From assembly GCA_903932865.1 (NCBI GenBank), contig CAIZHQ010000006.1, forward strand, positions 1-64,000: a stretch of DNA of 64,000 bases, given 5' to 3'. This document shows positions 34,298 through 42,569 of this stretch, piece by piece. The position numbers and the translations under genes were made by a program. Source of the stretch: an uncultured Burkholderiales bacterium. Its GTDB lineage: Bacteria > Pseudomonadota > Gammaproteobacteria > Burkholderiales > Burkholderiaceae_C. The notes beneath the pieces were generated by a model, which was given only the letters and a program-made list of their open reading frames with translations, was not told the origin of the DNA and made no database searches. Within the stretch, counting starts at the first letter, position 1. Each line of letters starts with the position of its first letter.

Positions 34298-35734
34298 ATG
34301 ACTTACCCCAACACCCAACTCTTCATCAACGGCCAATGGTGCGATGCCGAGGGTGGTCGCACCCTGCCCGTGTTCAACCCCGCCACCGGCATCGAAATCG
34401 GTCGACTGGCGCACGCGGGCATCCCCGACCTGGAGCGCGCCGCGCAAGCCGCGCAAAAGGGCTTCGAAATCTGGCGTGACACCCCCGCCAACGAGCGCAG
34501 CGCCATCCTGCGCAAAGCCGCCGCGCTGATGCGCGAACGCGCCCCGCAAATCGCCGACCTGCTCACGCAAGAGCAAGGCAAGCCCTTGGCCGAGGCCAAA
34601 GTTGAAGCCATGTCGGCCGCCGACATCATCGAGTGGTTTGCCGAAGAAGGCCGCCGCGTGTATGGCCGCATCGTGCCACCCCGCAACATCAACGTGCAGC
34701 AGCAAGTGCTCAAGCAACCCGTCGGGCCTGTGGCCGCCTTCACGCCCTGGAACTTCCCGATCAACCAGGCCGTGCGCAAGATGTCGGCCGCGCTGGCCAC
34801 CGGCTGCTCCATCATCGTCAAAGCGCCTGAAGAAACGCCTGCCGCGCCCGCCGAGTTGATCCGCGCCTTTCATGATGCGGGTGTGCCCGCTGGCGTGATC
34901 GGTCTGGTGTACGGCACACCGGCTGAGATTTCGAACTACCTGATCGCGCACCCGCTGATCCGAAAAATCACCTTCACCGGCTCCACACCCGTGGGCAAGC
35001 AACTGGCCGCCTTGGCGGGCCAGCACATGAAGCGCGCGACCATGGAGTTGGGCGGCCACGCGCCGGTCATCCTGGCCGAAGACGCGGACATCGCCCTGGC
35101 CCTGAAAACCGCCGGCGCGGCCAAGTTCCGCAACGCGGGTCAGGTCTGCATCTCGCCCACCCGCTTTTTGGTGCACCACAAAATTGCCGATGCCTTTGCG
35201 GAAGCATTTGCCGCGCAAGCGCAGGCGCTGAAGGTGGGCGATGGCATGACGGCAGGCACGCAAATGGGCCCCTTGGCCAACGAGCGCCGCTTGGCGGCCA
35301 TGCAGTCCATCGTGCAAGACGCCCGCGCCAAAGGCGCCAAAGTGCTCACCGGCGGTGAGCGCATCGGCACGCAAGGCAACTTCTTTGCGCCCACCGTGCT
35401 GTCGCATGTGCCGCTGGACGCCGATGTGGTGGTCAACGAGCCCTTTGGCCCCATCGCTGCGGTCCGCAGCTTCGAGAACATCGAAGACGCCATCGCCGAA
35501 GCCAACCGCCTGCCCTTTGGCTTGGCGGGCTACGCCTTCACCAACTCGATGAAAACCATGCATCTGCTGAACCAACGCTTGGACGTGGGCATGCTGTGGG
35601 TCAACCAGCCCGCCGCGCCTTGGCCTGAGTTGCCCTTTGGTGGCATGAAAGATTCGGGTTACGGCTCCGAAGGCGGCCCGGAGGCGCTGGAGGCTTACCT
35701 CAACACCAAAACGGTGTCGATCTTCAACGTCTGA
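34298..35734 (+). CDS. NAD(P)-dependent aldehyde dehydrogenase (succinate-semialdehyde type)
   Basis: A 478-residue ALDH-superfamily enzyme. Seen: PWNFPIN (oxyanion Asn), cofactor loop FTGSTPVGK, catalytic Glu in TMELGGHAP, catalytic Cys in [12 protein letters not shown], and the C-terminal [11 protein letters not shown]. It is closest in look to GabD-like succinate-semialdehyde or glycolaldehyde/lactaldehyde dehydrogenases. It lies 5 bases before pcp and probably shares its transcript. The aldehyde substrate is not defined by context. Confidence 0.9.
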   Translation: MTYPNTQLFINGQWCDAEGGRTLPVFNPATGIEIGRLAHAGIPDLERAAQAAQKGFEIWRDTPANERSAILRKAAALMRERAPQIADLLTQEQGKPLAEAKVEAMSAADIIEWFAEEGRRVYGRIVPPRNINVQQQVLKQPVGPVAAFTPWNFPINQAVRKMSAALATGCSIIVKAPEETPAAPAELIRAFHDAGVPAGVIGLVYGTPAEISNYLIAHPLIRKITFTGSTPVGKQLAALAGQHMKRATMELGGHAPVILAEDADIALALKTAGAAKFRNAGQVCISPTRFLVHHKIADAFAEAFAAQAQALKVGDGMTAGTQMGPLANERRLAAMQSIVQDARAKGAKVLTGGERIGTQGNFFAPTVLSHVPLDADVVVNEPFGPIAAVRSFENIEDAIAEANRLPFGLAGYAFTNSMKTMHLLNQRLDVGMLWVNQPAAPWPELPFGGMKDSGYGSEGGPEALEAYLNTKTVSIFNV

Positions 35735-35739
35735 CAGAC

Positions 35740-36405
35740 ATGGCCGTGGTGCGCATCCTGGTCACGGGCTTTGAACCCTTTGGTGGGCAAAGTCTCAACC
35801 CCTCCTGGGAAGTGGCGCATGCCTTAAATGGCCTGGCGTTGGAGGGGGCACAGGTCGTGTCGGTGCAATTGCCTTGCGTGTTTGCGCAGGCGCTGCCCGC
35901 CTTGCAGCAGGCCTTGGCCCAGCACCGGCCTGACATCGTGCTGGCGCTGGGCCAGGCCGAGGGGCGCTGTGATTTCTCGGTGGAGCGCGTGGCCATCAAC
36001 GTCATGGATGCGCGCATTGCCGACAACGCGGGGGCGCAGCCTATTGATGCGCCGGTGGTGGCGGGGGCGCCGGCGGCCTACTTCAGCACCTTGCCCATCA
36101 AGTCGCTGGTGGCGGGCTTGAAGGCCGCGGGCTTTCCCGCTTCGGTGTCGCAAACCGCAGGCACCTTTGTCTGCAACCAAGTGTTTTATGCCCTGCAGCA
36201 CACGCTGGCAGGGCTGGGGGTGCACAGCGGCTTTGTGCACCTGCCCCTGCTGCCCGAACAAGCTGCGCATTGGAAGGGCCCCACCCTGCCCAGTTGGCCC
36301 GCCCATCTTCAGATTGCGGCGGCGCAGCACGCCCTGGCCGTTCTGGTGGCACATTGGCAGCAGGGCCTGGCAGACGCGGCCATCAGCGGCGGCTCGCTGA
36401 ACTGA
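35740..36405 (+). CDS. pcp: Pyrrolidone-carboxylate peptidase (pyroglutamyl peptidase I)
   Basis: A 221-residue C15 cysteine peptidase that removes N-terminal pyroglutamate. The catalytic triad segments are VERVAINV (Glu), FVCNQVFY (Cys) and GFVHLPLLPEQ (His); the N-terminus ILVTGFEPFGG is diagnostic. Cytoplasmic. It follows the aldehyde dehydrogenase gene by 5 bases. Confidence 0.93.
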   Translation: MAVVRILVTGFEPFGGQSLNPSWEVAHALNGLALEGAQVVSVQLPCVFAQALPALQQALAQHRPDIVLALGQAEGRCDFSVERVAINVMDARIADNAGAQPIDAPVVAGAPAAYFSTLPIKSLVAGLKAAGFPASVSQTAGTFVCNQVFYALQHTLAGLGVHSGFVHLPLLPEQAAHWKGPTLPSWPAHLQIAAAQHALAVLVAHWQQGLADAAISGGSLN

Positions 36406-36620
36406 AACACCACAGTTTGGCCCACGACATGGGCTCCGCATAAACAAGACCTGCATGCAAGCCAACGCCCTTTGCACGTTGTTTTTTGAGGGCTCAACCT
36501 GTGCCCAGACACCAAGATAGGCAAAGGACAGGCCTAACCCGCCGATTTGGCGTGCCAACGCACAGACGCTGAATGCAGTCGTCACGATCATGAAGCTCTA
36601 GAAAAACAAATGGAGCCCAC

Positions 36621-37049
36621 ATGGACAAGCAAAGCATTTGCCGTTGCGTGATCGCCAGCGTTCTCAGCGTCACTGCATCCTCTTGGGCGCAAACTTCGGT
36701 CGGTCTGGGCCGTGTCGATTTCAAGGACAACTGCGCCAGTTGTCACGGTGCCTCCGGCAAAGGCAACGGCCCGGTAAGTCCGTTTTTGGTCAAGCCGCCA
36801 GCTGACCTGACCACCATCGCACAACGCCATGGCGGAAAATTTCCGCAAGAGCTGGTGTGGGAGGTGATCGATGGCCGCTGGTCGGGCGAAGGCGGCCCTC
36901 ACGGCTCGCGCGAGATGCCGGTGTGGGGCAACGAGTTCAGGGCCCGTGCCATGACCCACCCCAGCGACTCCGCCACCACCGCCGAGTGGTCGGCGCGCAA
37001 CCGCATCGTGTCCTTGCTCAAGTACCTGGAGACGATCCAGCAGCCCTGA
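36621..37049 (+). CDS. Periplasmic mono-haem cytochrome c
   Basis: A 142-residue protein with a signal peptide (VIASVLSVTASSWAQ) and one haem site NCASCHGASGKGNG (C-x-x-C-H near residue 39). The distal ligand is probably the Met in REMPVWGNEF. It is a class I cytochrome c of the Cytochrom_C family, a periplasmic electron carrier. The start at 36621 follows ATGGAGC. Its last 32 bases overlap the convergent oxygenase-like gene. Confidence 0.9.
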   Translation: MDKQSICRCVIASVLSVTASSWAQTSVGLGRVDFKDNCASCHGASGKGNGPVSPFLVKPPADLTTIAQRHGGKFPQELVWEVIDGRWSGEGGPHGSREMPVWGNEFRARAMTHPSDSATTAEWSARNRIVSLLKYLETIQQP

Positions 37050-37992
37050 ACGCCGGGGCCGTGAATGCGGGGTCCATGCGCTGGCGGGCGCGGGCAGCCA
37101 CGCCTGTGTCGGCAAAAGCCCAAGCCAGCGACGCGCCCATGCCTTGCAAGGCCGTGCGCACAGCGGCTTGCTCCAGCGGGCAACTGCGCTCGCGCCCCAA
37201 CATGTCCAGGGCCCAATCGGGGAGCATCTGAAACGCTGCCCGCACGATCAGGCTCACCAAGGGCCGGTCCAGCGGCGCACACGGGTAATGCTCGATCAGG
37301 TCAATCGTCTCTCGCGTGCGTTCGTCCACCCGCAGCTCAGGCCGAAAAGCTTGCAACTGTGTCAGCGCCTGGTAGCGCGTTTGGGGCAGGTCTTGCGCGC
37401 CCAGGCGCTCGCCAATTTGCGCCATTTCGGCAAAGTACAGGTCTTGCCTGTCCGAGCGCAAAGGCTGGAGCGACAGATCTTGGTAAGCCCGCAAAAAACT
37501 GGTGGTCTCGCCCAGGTGCACCCAGCGGATCAGTTCCGGATCACTGGCCACATAGGGGGTGCCATCGGGCAGCGTGCCGCGAATGTGCGCATGAATGCGG
37601 TTGACACGCTCGATGGTTTGCACGGCCGCTGCCGTGCCGCCGTAGGTGGTGGTGGCCACAAACAAGGCGGTGCGCCCCAAGCGTGCCTGCAGCTGGGAGC
37701 GAAAGCTGGAGTGGTCCCACACGGCGGCCAGCGCCCGGGGGTGCAGGGCTTGCAGCATCAGCGAAGACAAGCCGCCGGTCATCATGGCCACAAAGTGGGC
37801 GTGCACCTGCCAGGCGGCCGAGTCGGGGCCAAACAGACCGGGGTCGCCTGCTGGCTGCAAAAAGTCGCGCGCATCGCCGGTGGCCCCGGTCATGGCCCGC
37901 ACGCGCTGGCCCAGTTGGTCCTTGATCTGCGCTTGCAGGTGCGTTTGCAGCTGTGTGCGCCAAGGGGATTGAAAAAATGAAAAACTGGCCAT
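37018..37992 (-). CDS. MpaB/DUF2236 family oxygenase-like protein
   Basis: A 324-residue protein of the oxygenase MpaB/DUF2236 family. The family includes latex-clearing protein (a b-type haem dioxygenase) and fungal MpaB. Matching segments include LMLQALHPRALAAVWDHS (haem-ligand-type His region), TTTYGGTAAAVQTIERVNRIHAHIRG and WVHLGETTSFLRAY. It probably binds haem. The substrate is unknown. No signal peptide was seen. Its 3' end overlaps the cytochrome c gene in tail-to-tail fashion. Confidence 0.85.
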   Translation of the reverse strand: MASFSFFQSPWRTQLQTHLQAQIKDQLGQRVRAMTGATGDARDFLQPAGDPGLFGPDSAAWQVHAHFVAMMTGGLSSLMLQALHPRALAAVWDHSSFRSQLQARLGRTALFVATTTYGGTAAAVQTIERVNRIHAHIRGTLPDGTPYVASDPELIRWVHLGETTSFLRAYQDLSLQPLRSDRQDLYFAEMAQIGERLGAQDLPQTRYQALTQLQAFRPELRVDERTRETIDLIEHYPCAPLDRPLVSLIVRAAFQMLPDWALDMLGRERSCPLEQAAVRTALQGMGASLAWAFADTGVAARARQRMDPAFTAPAFRAAGSSPGT

Positions 37993-38107
37993 GGCCTGCG
38001 GGTTTGAAAAACCCCCAGTGTGGTTCAGCCGGCGCAGTCTTGCTTGGCCAAGGGCAATGACCTTGGCCGCCGCGCCTGCACGCAGGGTCTGCCCAAGTCC
38101 CTGAAGC

Positions 38108-38722
38108 TCAAGGCCGACTGGGTTCGATGCGTTTCAGGTCAAAGCCCCGGTCGTGCAGTTTGCCCAACAAGTCTTGGTAAGTGGCCGCAGGCATTTGCGG
38201 CGTGCGCGACAAGATCCACAAATACTCGCGCCGAGGCTCGCTCACCACCACCCACTGGTAATCCAGGTCCAGATCGATGACCCAGTAATCGCCCCAGACC
38301 AGCGGAATGAACGACAACCATTCAGGGGCAAAGCGCACCTTGAGCCGCGGAGAGTTGGGCCCGCCGATTTGGCGTGCCGCTCCCAGCGCCTCGGTCCATT
38401 CGCCCTTGTCGGTTTTGCAGCGGTTGAGCACCTGCACCCGACCATCGGCTTGCAGTGTGTAGGTGGCCTGCGTGCTGCTGGCGCATTTCCTCTGAAACCA
38501 GTTCGGGTATTTGGCGATCTCGTGCCAAGTGCCCATGTAGCGCGGCACGTCGACAGAAGGTACGGTGAGCAAAGGCGCGGGCTCGGCATGCGCTGGGGCC
38601 ATGGCCATGAAAGCAATCAGGACCAGGGCCAGCAATCCGCCCGCCATGCGGGCCAAAGCGGAAAGAACGGCTGGGGTGGCCCATCGGCGTGGCGCGTTCA
38701 TCGGTCGGGATGTGGGGTTCAT
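38108..38722 (-). CDS. Exported lipocalin (Blc-like)
   Basis: A 204-residue protein with an export signal (GGLLALVLIAFMAMAPAHA) and then a single lipocalin barrel: GTWHEIAKYPNWFQRKC (G-x-W family motif), YTLQADGRVQVLNRC, and WVVVSEPRREYLWILSRTP (TD/R motif area). Blc proteins bind lysophospholipids or fatty acids in the periplasm. There is no lipobox, so it is likely soluble. The start at 38722 has AGGA 7 bases upstream; a second ATG at 38701 would also keep the signal. Confidence 0.85.
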   Translation of the reverse strand: MNPTSRPMNAPRRWATPAVLSALARMAGGLLALVLIAFMAMAPAHAEPAPLLTVPSVDVPRYMGTWHEIAKYPNWFQRKCASSTQATYTLQADGRVQVLNRCKTDKGEWTEALGAARQIGGPNSPRLKVRFAPEWLSFIPLVWGDYWVIDLDLDYQWVVVSEPRREYLWILSRTPQMPAATYQDLLGKLHDRGFDLKRIEPSRP

Positions 38723-38802
38723 GGTCGGGTCCTGTAGGGCGTGTCGCAAGCGTCTGGGCCGGCGTGATGAGCTTGCCGCAGCGCCCGAACCGAGTCTGTC
38801 TG

Positions 38803-39597
38803 TTACACCACAATCGGGTTCATCGCACCGTCCATGCTCATGCAAATGCCGGTGACGTAACTGGCTTTGGGCGAAGCCAAAAACAGCACGACATGGGCGA
38901 TTTCTTCGGGCTCGGCCATGCGGCCCAAGGGGATTTTGGCGACCGCTTGCGCCATGGCTTCATCGGTGTCGATGCCTTTGATCCGCGCATCGGCCACCAT
39001 GCCTTCTTGCAGGCGATCGGTCAAGGTCAGGCCAGGGTTCACCGCATTGACCCGAATGCCCTGTGGCCCGTAAGCCGCCGCCATGCCCGCGCTCACCAAC
39101 ATCAAAGCCGCGTTGGCCGCACCGCCAGGCAAGTGGATGGGGCTGGCCACTTTGCCGCCATTGCCCACGATGTTCACCACCGTGCCCTGGCCCCGAGCGG
39201 CCATGCGCTGGATGGTGGGGGTGAGCATGTGGATGGTGGTGAAGTATTTGGCCTGCATCGCATCGGCAAAGGCCTCGGGCGTGAGCTCAGGCGCGGGCGT
39301 GCGCTTGGCCGCGCCAGCCGAGTTGACCAACACATCGACCGGGCCGAACGCGGCTTCGGCCGAGTTCAGCGCCACCAGGGCATGCGCCGCATCACGCAAA
39401 TTGGCCGCCACCATGTGGATGCGCTCGGCCGCAAAATGGTGGTGCAATTTTTGCAGGGCATTTTCCAGATTGGCCGTGTCACGCGAGACCAGCGTGACCC
39501 TCGCGCCTTCTTCCAGAAAGGCGTGAGCGCAAGCCAGGCCAATGCCTTTGCTGCCGCCGGTGATCAAAACATGCTTGTCGCTTAGGTGCAGATTCAT
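38803..39597 (-). CDS. SDR-family protein lacking the catalytic Tyr and Lys
   Basis: A 264-residue short-chain-dehydrogenase fold: the cofactor loop TGGSKGIGLACA, NSAGAA and the end segment SYVTGICMSMDGAM are intact. At the active site the usual Y-x-x-x-K is replaced by G-G-A-A-N (HLPGGAANAAL) and the preceding Ser region reads NIVGNGG. It should bind NAD(P) but cannot use the normal proton relay. It could be a different catalyst (isomerase- or hydratase-like) or a binding protein. It is divergent from the lyase gene at 39667, with which it shares a 69-base A/T-rich spacer. Confidence 0.82.
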   Translation of the reverse strand: MNLHLSDKHVLITGGSKGIGLACAHAFLEEGARVTLVSRDTANLENALQKLHHHFAAERIHMVAANLRDAAHALVALNSAEAAFGPVDVLVNSAGAAKRTPAPELTPEAFADAMQAKYFTTIHMLTPTIQRMAARGQGTVVNIVGNGGKVASPIHLPGGAANAALMLVSAGMAAAYGPQGIRVNAVNPGLTLTDRLQEGMVADARIKGIDTDEAMAQAVAKIPLGRMAEPEEIAHVVLFLASPKASYVTGICMSMDGAMNPIVV

Positions 39598-39666
39598 GGT
39601 GGACTCTTCTGATGAAATAACAAATTGAATGTCGTGATTTAAACACCCTTCTTTTTCCTTTGCCCC

Positions 39667-40539
39667 ATGAACTCAAAAACCTCTGCCCTGCGTGCGCGTT
39701 TGAACCAACCCGGACTGGTGGTCGCCCCCGGCGTGTTCGACATGGTCTCGCTGCGTCTGGCCGACAGTTTTGGCTTTGATGCGCTGTACATGACCGGCTA
39801 CGGCACCGTGGCTTCGCACATGGGCCTGCCCGATGCGGGCTTGGCCACTTACAGCGACATGGTCGGCCGCGTCACCGCCATGGCGGGCATGGCCCGCACA
39901 CCGCTCATTGCCGACGCCGATACAGGCTACGGCGGCCTGCTCAACATGCGCCACACCATCCGCGGCTACGAGGCCGCAGGCGCTTGTGCCATCCAGCTCG
40001 AAGACCAGGAGTTCCCCAAGAAATGCGGCCACACCCCTGGCCGCCGTGTCATCCCCATGGCCGACATGGTGCGCAAGATCCAGGTGGCGGTGGACTCGCG
40101 CGCATCGAAAGATTTTTTGATCATCGCCCGCACCGACGCCCGCACCACGCTGGGCCTCGATGAAGCGCTGCGCCGGGCCGATGCCTATGCCAAAGCCGGT
40201 GCCGACATCCTGTTTGTCGAGTCGCCCGAGTCCGAAGAAGAAATGCGCCGCATTGGTCAAAGTTTTGATGTGCCGCTGGTGGCCAACATGGTCGAAAAAG
40301 GGCGCACCCCCGTGCTGACCCGCCCCGAACTGGAAGCAATGGGCTACAAGATTGCCATCTTCCCCGTCACCGCCTTGCTGGCCGGGGTACAGGCCATGAC
40401 GCAGGTGTACCAGCAGTTCAAGGACACCGGCTCGTCGGCCAACGGACCAACGCCGCTGTACGACTTTGCCGACCTGACCAAGCTCATGGGTTTCGAAGAC
40501 GTGTGGGCTTTCGAAAAGCGCTACGCTGAAATCGATTGA
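39667..40539 (+). CDS. Isocitrate lyase/PEP mutase superfamily carbon-carbon lyase
   Basis: A 290-residue TIM-barrel enzyme with the lyase signature KKCGH (in EFPKKCGHTPGRR), the metal-binding ADADTGYGG and IQLEDQ, and ARTDAR. The KKCGH Cys marks the lyase branch (2-methylisocitrate, dimethylmalate or oxaloacetate-type substrates) rather than PEP mutase. A Bug receptor follows 33 bases downstream and is probably co-transcribed, suggesting a branched dicarboxylate or tricarboxylate is imported and cleaved. Confidence 0.88.
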   Translation: MNSKTSALRARLNQPGLVVAPGVFDMVSLRLADSFGFDALYMTGYGTVASHMGLPDAGLATYSDMVGRVTAMAGMARTPLIADADTGYGGLLNMRHTIRGYEAAGACAIQLEDQEFPKKCGHTPGRRVIPMADMVRKIQVAVDSRASKDFLIIARTDARTTLGLDEALRRADAYAKAGADILFVESPESEEEMRRIGQSFDVPLVANMVEKGRTPVLTRPELEAMGYKIAIFPVTALLAGVQAMTQVYQQFKDTGSSANGPTPLYDFADLTKLMGFEDVWAFEKRYAEID

Positions 40540-40572
40540 TTTTTCAATAACCAAAACCACACGGAGACCCGC

Positions 40573-41580
40573 ATGACCTCATTGACATCACCCCCCCGCC
40601 GCCACTGGCTGAAAACCCTGCTGGCCACCAGCATCACCTTGGGCCTGGCTCTGGGGGCGGGCAGCGCCGCAGCGCAAGCCGCTTACCCCGCCAAACCAAT
40701 CCGCCTGGTGGTGCCCTTTGCCACGGGTGGGGTGACCGACACCAGCGGCCGTCTGATCGCCGAACAACTGTCCAAAAGGCTGGGCCAGCAGGTGATCGTC
40801 GACAACAAGCCCGGTGCCTCGGGCAACATCGGCACGCAAATGGTGGCCTCGGCCGAGCCCGATGGTTACACCCTGCTGCTGGGCTTTGATGGCACCATGG
40901 TGATCAACCCACATGTGTTTCCCAAAGTGGGTTTTGACACCGCCAAAGACTTTGCCCCGATCGGCAAAATAGGTGATGCGATTTTGATTTTGGTGTCGCA
41001 CCCCGGCGTGCCCGCCAAGACACTCCAACAAGTCATCGCCCTGTCCAAAAACCAGTCGGGGGGCTTGTCGTATGGCACGTCCGGCACGGGCGGCACGCCG
41101 CACATCGCGGGTGAATTGCTCAAACAACGCACCGGTGCCAACCTCACGCACATCCCCTACAAAGGCGGCGGTCAGGCCATGATTGATGTGATGGGCGGCA
41201 CCATCCCACTGGTCTATACCGCCGTGGCGGGCGCGATTTCTCACGTCAAGGCGGGCAAGTTGCACGCTGTGGCGGTGTCCAGCGCGCAACGCGCCCCGTC
41301 CATGCCCGATGTGCCCACCTTCATCGAAAGCGGGGTGGCCGATTTCGACATCAACTCCTGGGTGGGCCTGCTGGCTCCCGCCAAAACGCCACGGGCGATT
41401 GTGGACAAGCTCAACACCGAACTGAACGCGGTCCTGAACGACCCGGCCGTGCGTGAACGCCTGAACACCCTGGGCATCACCGCCAGCCCGGGCGGCCCAG
41501 AAAAATTCGGTCGCGACATGGCGCGTGACCTGTCGCGCTACGCAGCGGTGGTCAAAGCGGCCAACATCAAGGCCGAGTGA
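40573..41580 (+). CDS. Tripartite tricarboxylate transporter receptor (Bug family)
   Basis: A 335-residue periplasmic receptor with a basic N-terminus (SPPRRHWLK), a hydrophobic signal ending SAAAQA, and the mature start YPAKPIRLVVPFATGG. IVDNKPGASGNIGTQMVA is the carboxylate-loop region. ACGGAGA precedes the start. It follows the lyase gene in the same direction and ends one base before the convergent FadR-type regulator gene. Confidence 0.9.
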   Translation: MTSLTSPPRRHWLKTLLATSITLGLALGAGSAAAQAAYPAKPIRLVVPFATGGVTDTSGRLIAEQLSKRLGQQVIVDNKPGASGNIGTQMVASAEPDGYTLLLGFDGTMVINPHVFPKVGFDTAKDFAPIGKIGDAILILVSHPGVPAKTLQQVIALSKNQSGGLSYGTSGTGGTPHIAGELLKQRTGANLTHIPYKGGGQAMIDVMGGTIPLVYTAVAGAISHVKAGKLHAVAVSSAQRAPSMPDVPTFIESGVADFDINSWVGLLAPAKTPRAIVDKLNTELNAVLNDPAVRERLNTLGITASPGGPEKFGRDMARDLSRYAAVVKAANIKAE

Positions 41581-41581
41581 T

Positions 41582-42355
41582 TCAGCCCTTCAGCCCTTTG
41601 ACCAGGGGCTGCGCCAGTCGCTCGCCTTCTTGCACCCAGAAGGCCGGGTCGGCGTTGCGAATGCGACCGATGGCGTTGTCCATGTGCGCGGCGGCGGCTT
41701 GCCGAGCCCGGCCAGGATCGCGAGCCCGCACGGCTTGCAAAATAGCCTTGTGCTCGCTGCGCACGGCGGCGGCAAAGTCACCACGTCGGGCCTCATTGGC
41801 CCGTGTGACCTGGGTGGCCCCGTGCAGGAACTGGCTGAGGTAGCCCAAGGTCTGAATCAAAAAAGGGTTGTGCGTGGCCGCGGCAATCGCCCGGTGGAAA
41901 TGCACGTCTTCGGCCACACCATCGCCGCCCGACTGGACGGCCTGTTCCAGCGCCTCGACCGACTGTTCGATGGCCAGCAGATCGCTGGCACTGCGCCGCT
42001 CAGCCGCCAACGCCGCCACTTCGGCCTCCAACGCGCGGCGCACCTCCACCATCTGAACCACGGCCTCTTGCGAAGCGGCTTGCCGAGCTTCGAACTGCAG
42101 CGGCGCAAAGGGCAGTTGGTGTCTGACAAACACCCCGCTGCCTTGGCGCGAGTCCACCAGACCCAGCGATTTGAGGCGCGACACCGCCTCGCGCACGACG
42201 GTGCGGCTGACGGCGAATTGCTCCACCAAGCGCGCCTCGGTGGGCAGTTTGTCGCCCGGTGCCAGACGGCCTTGCTTGATCTCGGCGCTCAGTTGCTCCG
42301 CCACCTGGTCGGACAAACGGGCGCCGCTGGAAACGGGGGTGAAGTGCTGGCTCAT
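41582..42355 (-). CDS. GntR-family regulator, FadR/FCD subfamily
   Basis: A 257-residue regulator. The N-terminal winged helix (LSAEIKQGRLAPGDKLPTEA, then VSRTVVREAVSRLKSLGLV) is followed by an FCD ligand domain with metal-ligand His and Asp residues (EDVHFHRAIAAATHN, SEHKAILQAV, AAAAHMDNAI). FCD proteins sense small organic acids. Its promoter holds a perfect TTTGT-CAT-ACAAA palindrome, suggesting autoregulation. It is divergent from the FAD-monooxygenase operon, its likely target, and convergent with the lyase/Bug pair. Confidence 0.92.
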   Translation of the reverse strand: MSQHFTPVSSGARLSDQVAEQLSAEIKQGRLAPGDKLPTEARLVEQFAVSRTVVREAVSRLKSLGLVDSRQGSGVFVRHQLPFAPLQFEARQAASQEAVVQMVEVRRALEAEVAALAAERRSASDLLAIEQSVEALEQAVQSGGDGVAEDVHFHRAIAAATHNPFLIQTLGYLSQFLHGATQVTRANEARRGDFAAAVRSEHKAILQAVRARDPGRARQAAAAHMDNAIGRIRNADPAFWVQEGERLAQPLVKGLKG

Positions 42356-42358
42356 GGA

Positions 42359-42371
42359 TTTGTCATACAAA
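42359..42371 (-). promoter_or_regulatory. Candidate FadR-type operator at the regulator start
   Basis: TTTGTCATACAAA is a perfect 5-bp inverted repeat with a 3-base centre, 4 bases upstream of the regulator's start codon. It has the A/T-flanked TTGT..ACAA shape of FCD-GntR operators. Confidence 0.55.
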
Positions 42372-42498
42372 AAACAAGCTCAGCTTAACGGGTCTGCCGG
42401 TTTCTGGCTTTCACACGGGCGAGATTCCGCTCATCAACGGTCAACTTTGCCCGGACATTGCAAGCCACAAAGCCGTGGCTTAGAATTACGTTTAGGTA

Positions 42499-42526
42499 AA
42501 TTGATTTATCCATAGTAAATTCAATT
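42499..42526 (+). promoter_or_regulatory. Candidate operator before the FAD-monooxygenase operon
   Basis: AATTGA (42499-42504) and TCAATT (42521-42526) are perfect inverted arms, extended by imperfect TTTA/TAAA pairing around TCCATAG. Just upstream, TTAC-N6-GTAA (42486-42499) forms a second small palindrome. Both lie in an A/T-rich patch 45-85 bases before the operon start. Confidence 0.45.
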
Positions 42527-42569
42527 GGGCACCGTGTGGTGCGTTTTGACCCTTTTTGGAGCGCGACTC

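Noticed and set aside
36406-36620. Small minus-strand frame with a hydrophobic start upstream of the cytochrome c gene
   Set aside because: It runs antisense into pcp, has no ribosome-binding site and no recognisable product.
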